NCBI GenBank assembly: GCA_964023205.1
Contig: OZ026833.1
Span: 43,369,137 to 43,433,136, forward strand
Reading direction: 5' to 3'
Length of the DNA: 64,000 bases
DNA from: Lutraria lutraria
Lineage: Eukaryota; Mollusca; Bivalvia; Venerida; Mactridae
This document shows, one piece after another, positions 51,701 through 60,700 of this stretch. The notes beneath the pieces were generated by a model. The model worked only from the letters and a program-made list of their open reading frames with translations, searched no databases and was not told where the DNA came from. The position numbers and the translations under genes are program-made. Every line of letters starts with the position of its first letter. The first letter of the stretch is position 1.

Positions 51701-54700
51701 TCTGCGTAATAAATAACCTGAAAGCCCATAACGCTAATAATACAAATATGTACATGCTACTTCGTTCTTTACAATGTTCTAATTAGTCGTAAGGATTCAA
51801 CTACGTAACAATAACATAACATAAAGTAGTATCTTACTGAACTTCAATCTGTTTCATTTTTTCACCCAGAGCAGTGTTGTTCGTTTGCATTGATTTTAAT
51901 TCTCTTTCTTTCTCTTCGAAATCCCTTTGAAGTGTCTTAAGTTCCTGTTCCATTGATTGTTCTGAATCGACAGCCCTGTGATGTTATAAAGAAACTACAC
52001 GTATCATTCCAATAACTATTTTATTTCTACTTTTTCTGAACTATTCCATGTTAGTTTTCCTGTTTCTTGTTCAATAAACTGTTTGAAGTTAACATTTCTA
52101 TCTTGTAATCAATTCCATTTTGTTATTTCGTAACACCTTTGTAACAGACCTAATACAAAGTTTCGAGTTTATCTTATTGGCAATTAAAAGTTAAGAAGGT
52201 GGACAAATATTATGTTCATTCAAATATACAGAATGACGCAATGTTCATACATAGTTTGCTTAGCTCAGAAATGATGTATGAACAAAAAGACAGAAAAAGA
52301 TGTTATAATTGATTCAAAATATTAGATATGCTACAAGTATATTAGAATAAAAGATAAGAAAATAAGCATCATCAATGATGAATGAATAAATAATGTAACA
52401 GCTGTATCACGTCCTTTTTGGGCTAATCATTTTTCTAAAGACAAGTAGAAAAAAAGAAAGAGAACAAAAACATTAAACTATGTAAACTTTATAAATACAA
52501 GAAATATACTAAAACAACTATCTTTATAAATACAAGAAGCTGAACATAATCGCATGCAACAATCGTGTAATTATTCAGCTTTGACAGTTTAATAAAATCG
52601 CATTATTGCAAACCGAATGTCTTTATTAGTTTTTTTTTTGCTAGGATTATGCCTATGTCGTACTGTCAGACGTTCCGCCCATTGGTTTTGTCATTTGTTC
52701 ATGAATTACGTTGCGTATGCCCATGAAATGATTACGTTACTGGTTGGTTGTAATTTTGGTCGATAGACCACGTGATTTAGCGAAGCGATTTGATGATATG
52801 GATATCTCACGTGTTGCGGGTTCGACATCTCTGGCCGTAGATACACTTCTTTTTAGGTTGCAGCTGAGGGTTGTTCACTAGATTTAGTCGGATTACTGTG
52901 AAAAAGGAGTGATTGTGACTTGGTTGAATCAGAAACACTTGCGTTATACGAGTTAACTGTTCCCGTGATAGCAAACTATATTGGTCATTTTGAAATTAGC
53001 TTTTGAATCAATATCTTGGATTTAATTGTCAGACTCAACCATGCATTTGCCCTACCCTCAGTCGTCATAGTCACTCATCAACAGCCCTTTGAGGACCTTT
53101 AGTAATGTTAAAACAATTTAAATTGCGTGTACTTACCATTTAATCTCTTCGTTCTTTTTGTCAATCACGAGTACATAGCTTTCTATATCTGATTCCTTTT
53201 CCTTTACTTTTCTATGGAATAAAAGATTAAAAAGTGTTACTTTGGTTTCCCTCAATTCTCAGTTGCTGTTGAATGAAAACTGATCACTATTTACGTATAT
53301 CGAATTATTTTATCGCGGCAACTACGACATGGGTAATGGTTCGAGTAGTTTGTATTGCTAATTAAAAGTGCACCACTTGATTATATCTGACATCTTTCAA
53401 ATGGTGGACCAAGATCATTTAATCATTAAAGTACATGTATTCAATAATCTGAATACTTACAACTGTTACCGTGACAGCAAAATGCAATTATTATACAGAA
53501 AATAATCATTAATATAATAATATTATAACCAGCGAATTAGTGAGATTGTATAAGGTTAAACACCACGCCGCTATACATTATTTCAGTTTCGCTAACTACG
53601 TACGGCGAACATTTCTGTGAATTAGGTGAATTAGATGCTTTTGATGCAATTTAGTTTTTATCATACTGTCACAGTCCAGTTCTCGAACCAGTTACCTCTG
53701 AACCTACAGTGTTCATGTATTTCAGCTGGGTTCCACCAGTTCCACTTAATATTGAAAACATGTTTATCATGCTTTCTTCTCAAGGTGTTTATTCGTTTTG
53801 GCATTGTTATTTAAGTACATAAACTTATTCATAAAGCACTGAATAGGGAGTAGAATACTGACATGTTAAACTTATTGTACATTAATTTCGGTTTGAATAC
53901 CTTTATGGAGTATTATTACATTACACACGTGCCAAATATGTACCCATAATACATCACACGTTAGTATTACATGTATCCAGAATGTTTCAGTTTACTTGGG
54001 TGAATAAATACCTTCTTATCTTTTCTGTCAGCTTTACATTTTTGTCTTCAAGTTCCTTTGCCGAGTCTTCATACCTGTACGCGACGAAACAAACAAATAC
54101 AGAGGATAAAGCTCGAACTAAGAATGTATATTCACATTTTAATATCAATAATAAACGCTTCAGTATTTGAGATTGTAGGCACAACATAATGAATAACTGG
54201 GTGTCACACTTGTATGCAACACAAGTTTTATGTTTAAGTTTTACACGTCGGACCAAATGACCATTCCACTATTCGTCGTATGTCTATAATGTACTAATAT
54301 ATTATATACATATATAAGATATTTATTTTTTGTAAATTAAAGCTCGGCCTTCCAAGAACTACAATATATTGACGTTTGCTTTCAATGTTCAATGTTCTTG
54401 TTTTCGCTAGTGTTAAAAAAATGAGTTATTCAGGGCTGGAAAAAAATCATGTTCGTCATTCACAATGGATGTAACAAGCGTTAAGTAAGTACTTAGTCTA
54501 TTACTTTTATGACATCTCTGCATAAGAAATAGTCAACAACTATTTATTCTATAATGAAATAACAGAGTGTACATAACGCGAAAAACAAAGTGTGCATGAT
54601 ATTTTGTCTTTTTACTTATGTTCTTCAACAGTTGGATGTCCTTTGATGTGGAGTGTCATAAAATGTAATTAAAGTACTTACTTGAATTGAAATGAAAAAA

Positions 54701-57700
54701 AAAATGTTATATATTAAGATAAAGCAGTATCATACTTTTCTTCATTCTGTTTCATTTTTTCATTCAGTGCCTGGTTGATCCTTTGTATTGAATTTACTTC
54801 TCTGTCTATCTCTTCAAAATCTGTTTGAAGAGTCTTGAGTTTCCTTTCCATTAGTTGTTCGGATTCTACAGCCCTGTGATGTATTAAAGAAACTGCATTG
54901 TATTACCACTCCAATATTATCTGAAATGTATTTTTTTCTTCGTCTTTCTCTGCAGTGTCCCGTATAGGTGTTTCCCATTTCTGGTTCGATAGACTGTTTG
55001 GAACATTACTTTTCATTGCTCGTAATAAGGTCATTTTATTATTTCAAGGCGTCTTATTGGGACAAATATGTTAAATACTATGTACTGAGCTATCCGAATT
55101 GTCAGTTAAAAGCTAACTTGGTAGACACATATTATTTTACTCCGAAGTAATACAGATACAAACAAATTAAGTTTGGCTGATGTATTTACATAAAATATTC
55201 ATAGGGAATCATACATATATAGGATGCATACAGACCCACCATATCCAAAACCCACCCAATACATAAACACATGCCAAAAAAGATTACAACACATTCTAAA
55301 TAAGAGGGGTACCGCATTTGATACCTAAATCTGTACACATATTTGAATATTTGCTGTGCAGCAAAGCTAACTGCACTTTGTCCTGCTCATAACTTTCCAT
55401 ACCGCCGTCAAAAACACCGCGGTATACTGATCGAGTTACAGGCGTTGACCTCTCGTCATCTAAGTTGCTTACCGTTTAATCTCTTCGTTCTTTTTGTCAA
55501 TTACAAGTCTATAGCTTAATATATCAGACTCATTCTCCTCTGCAATTTTCTTCATTCTTTGAAATCTGAAATCAGAAAGAATAAACATATAAAGGAGGTG
55601 TCCCATATATATACACATTTTGTACTTTTTTCAATGAACTATCAGTATTACTTAGCTCATAAAGTACAGCATACGAAAGGAATAAGAATAACTTAGCAAT
55701 ATTTCTTTGAATACAGTGTATCATCTTATCAAGCATGCAAGTATGCCAAATATGCAATGGAAAGAAAACAGAATGACAGTATTTAGTTTCAAATCTTCAT
55801 CACGCAAAATGATAAAACTTTCATTGTCGATTTGTCATCAAACACATTCCACCAGATATTTGATTCATCACATCAAACAAACGTATAGGCGGTCACTCAG
55901 AGTTCGTTGGCAAATAACAATGCTGCAGAATAAAGGTTGAACATATAATACTTTATTCAACTTGTATTTAATTTGATACGAATACATTACTATTATACGA
56001 ATACGCAATTCAATTCTTTGTTTTGATTTAGGCCACCAGCCAAGATCTCTTACTCGCCTAAAATAATGAAGATGTGCATATACAAATAGACAAAAATTGA
56101 TCTCCTCGTCACTTGTGCTTTAATTACCTTCTCTCTACTTCCTTCAGATTGTCAACTTCTCTTTGCAATTCAGCATTTTGGCTGAAACAGAAAAGAAAAA
56201 AATATGGTGTTTAGTGTGTACTAGATGCATGCTGATCAGTCGGAACAACCTAGTACTGTTGTCATAACAGCATACTCAAATAGTTCGAATTATACGGAAG
56301 GACGGAATACGGAAGTGACTAGATTTGAGCATAGATTTATGCAAATTTCCAAGTGTATAATGATTATGTTTTGTTTACGTGTATATTTAACAATATGGGA
56401 GACAATGTAAACCTTACCATAAAAATAAAGTAAATAATATCATAATAATATCACGCTTTTTTTAAATGAATCACTTTCAAAATAAAATGAAATTTATACT
56501 CAGTCTGGTGACATAAGTTACCTATTTAATACGTCGTTTAATTCAGATACAGCCATGCGTTTCATCACAACATCTTCAACGTATTTAGTTTGGGCACGAT
56601 ACCTATAATGATACAGCTAAAGTGCAGATATATGTACCATAATATATTCACACTAACACAAATGTATTTCATTTCATCAAATTGTCTATACTTACTTTAT
56701 TTTTCTTGTCTTTTCTTAACTTTAATTTGCTAAAAACAATCTAATAGTTTTTTTCCATTCCAATATAACATTGCAAAAACGTAGTTCATATTCACAAGTA
56801 TTTAGCGAAAAAAAATTACTTGTTTAAGTTTACTCAAATCAAAATCACAACCAACTGACAGTAATGAAAACAGTTCGACAATACTCAATGACACGAAAAC
56901 ATGATGTAAGCGACCTGCTGTTGTCATGCATTATTTATAACAGCGATGCGGTGCAACAACTTAGTGGACCGAATGCTGAATAATAAAAATCAACATTAAT
57001 TTTAAAGAGCACAATTGTTTGTACATGCTTAAAACGGTTCATATCAATTTTTGGAATAATGAATAGAATATCACGTGTAGCATTCCGGAAGTAATGTACA
57101 ATCGATATACAGGGACTCTTAAAACTTATTTACATTATGCAAACTGTTTTACTTCAATTAATTTGATGCTTGACTTAGTTTGAAATTTAAGGAAGTGTGG
57201 CATACTTTTCTTTTAAAACGGTACATTTTACTTTGAGTCCCTTAATGTCATTCTGATAATCACTTGTCTTCTCTTCCAAACATCTTATTTCTTTATCCTT
57301 GTCTTCTATAGCTTTCTTCATTCGTTCCTCTACGGACTTTATTGCCCTGTAAATACACATGTAAGAATAAAATCCATTTGTTAGTTTCATACACAATAGC
57401 TGCATGTTTCTTAGCATAATTAGAGATATACAATGCAACAAATAAACAGTCATAATATTCACAAAATTTGTAGACTCTGTAATATGTTAATTGTTACATG
57501 ATTACAAGTAAGTATAAATACAATGAAATTCAGACGAACCCTGTAGAAATCTAATTATATTTTTGTATTATAAAATCCGCTTTCATTAAACATGTAATGC
57601 TCTCAAATGTACAAACAATTACTTTTTTGTTCATTTTTTATTATTGAATCCTTTTTCATTATACACGTGATGATCTCTGATGTAGCAATACAAACAATTA

Positions 57701-60700
57701 CCTTTTTTGTTCATTTTCCAGTTGTCTTAACTCTTCAATAAATTGCTTTACTTCGTTACCCAATCTATACAATGCACAGAGGATATCAATAACAAGTAAC
57801 ATTATCTAAAATCATGTTATGAATAAATCAAAGTCCTATAAAAAATATATGCAAAAAAAATAATTACTGATATAATCCCAAGATAATGATTACCGACGAA
57901 ACGAGTAATTTTTCTTCTAAAAACACTCATTTACCTGTGAATTTTGCTTTTGTAAACTTGAAATATAGAGAGCGCGTGACATGGTATTGAAAACAATACG
58001 ATAGTGGTTTCGGAAACATGTTTTCTTGCTATAAAGTATGCACGGGAGGAAAACACACCGGATTCCTCTGTTATAGAACAAACAGAAACTATTACGACCG
58101 ATATATTTATAAGCTTATAGGACTTTAAAAGACTTGTATAAAATGATATGAACGGAACCGACTGAAACTGTTGTAAACATGTCTGACACGATAGAACGAA
58201 AGTGAAAATGACACGAAGGTGAAAATACTGCTGCAATATGCTTGCAAAAAACTCAATATTGCTTGAATCAAACAAGCTCGATAATCATGTAGGTTGAAAT
58301 AGTGTATGGATGAATGTATTAATTGTGTCAGACGCCCATTGGTCTTTTAAACTTGTCCGGAAATTTAATATTACACATTAAAAGAAGTTAGCTGAAATAA
58401 AACAACTATATTCTAATAAATAAATGTCTACTATAATACAATACAGTAAATCCTCACTTAGCGACCACTTCAATATTGAGACTAACACGTTATGATTTAT
58501 TTCCGGAACAGTTATCAATATTTCCTGCATAATTATTTCAACAATAATGACTTGATAATGAAATAACTTTTTCGGGCTTTTGGTCTGTTTTCAATAGTGT
58601 CTTGATCATATACCTGCGGGCAGTTAACCAAGCCAGTATTAATGGATTATTTACAAGTGCAAATCTTGCTCTCCGCCAGCGCAAGTCACTGCCAATTTTT
58701 CTATACATGAAAGAACAATGGAGAAATGATGGGATGGACAAAATGTCATCAACCAAATCATAACAGAGAACATGCACAAGGTCTACTCTAGGATTCAAAG
58801 TCATAAACCTAACTTCAACTTCAACGTAGTACTCTTCAACGTCATGTAGACATCTATTACGATCAGAAGCCCTAAAGCTCAACCGATCAAGATAATCGGG
58901 CGATTGAATGTCAACAGAGTATCTTTACTACCAAAGATGTTCTTATTATCAAAGATGTACTTAATTTCACCAATTACTTACATAAGTCAACTGTTATTAT
59001 AATGTAAGCTATACCTTTTCTCAAATTCCTCCGCGAGCACCGCTGTCTGTGTGTCTTCTTCGCTTTAAAAAAATTATAAGTGGTACACGTAATTTTATAA
59101 ATCAGAACCTTTTTGCTTAGGGTCTGAGATGGCTAGAAATGTGTATATACATGTACAATTACATAAATTACATTTTAATCATGATGGTAATGTTTTCAAG
59201 AAAGCTGCTGAACTCGAAATTCAATTCGGATTTGACCTTGTGCATTTATTTTATCCAAAATATACAGAAGGAGAATACGGAAACATGTGCCATAAAATTG
59301 TACAGACAATTGATTGGATTTCATTTTATTTGTAATGTTTTTTTTTTAGTTTAACGCCGGTTTTCAACATTTTACAGTTTTATACGGTGACCAAATCGCC
59401 TAACCAGTTTCCCTGGACCGTATTCTATCCAATACTAACTTACCCTTCTACTAGCTACATGAACTTCTTCACATGTAGAGGAAAATCGACATTGTTGTCA
59501 AATTTTCATGGAAGGGTATGATCTGCCGCAACTGAGAATCAAACCCGAATCGCAGGGTTACGAATCCAGCGCATTAACCACCGGATCATGAACACTGTGT
59601 TGTATGATGAACATGTTACGAGGGTCATTCAGTATATAATGCGAACTATCAATTATCTCAAAAAGTAGAAATTACTTCTCAACAAAACTTTGTCAATATA
59701 TCAATGTCAATATGGACGCGGTAACGTTTCATGACCAACATAGTTAAGTTAAAATCGAGTGCCGTTTTAACTTAAGGTGCAAAGGAAATGTTTAATGCCT
59801 TACAAGAAGCGAATGTTGTCTTTCATATTCTCAAGTAGCGAGATGGGTAAATGAATTAATGAACGGCAGAGCATTGATGGAATATTACCAGCGTACTGGA
59901 CGGGAAACTAGTGCTACGGCCACATACAGTGAGAGTTAATGAACTCAGATAGAAGATTTACGTGTGTGGAGAAAGCCCGGAACTGGGCAAAAGTGTTTTA
60001 TCAATTCATACACTTTTAAGGAACAAGTTAAAAATGCGCAAGGTTTCCGCGCGATAGTTGCCTCATCGTCTGACATCCGACAACGCCTAAACCCCTCACA
60101 CCTCACAGAGCGTTACATCATTGATTGTGGATTACAAGTGAGAAATGCTTAATCATCCACTATTCCCATCTGACATAAGCCCTTGTGATTACGACCTTTT
60201 CTCTAGACTAAAATAAAATAGAAGGGGTATTCGATTTGTAGACCTGAATAGCATCGATACTGCCGTGGCCAAACATGTTAGGGTATATGAGTATAGTTGC
60301 CTAGCAACGGGAATAGAAGAACTTCCGAAAAGATGGAAGTCGGTCATCGATCAAAACGGGTTTTACTTAGAAGGATTCTGACAATGTTATAACAATTCTT
60401 CCTTCTATAAAGAAAGCATGTGGTAGTTCGAATTATATATTGAATGACCCTCGAATTACCAATTTGTTCATTTTGTTTAAAAAAGAAATAAAGAGTGCAG
60501 ATGAAGACGTACTGAGCGGTGAAACTGATCATTTCCTCGCATGTTGTCTCTACCACAACACCATCTACCTCTGTTGTTTGTGCCACAGCACCATCTACCT
60601 CTGTTGTTTGTGTTACAAACCCATCTACTTCTCCTGAATAATGGCTGTTTAGATAAATGATAATTTTTCGTTAGTAGATAAATGTGGTGAACGTACAATT

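Noticed and set aside
57931..58275. Minus-strand open frame of 114 codons
   Set aside because: No compatible acceptor in phase, hydrophobic mixed composition, no recognisable motif.
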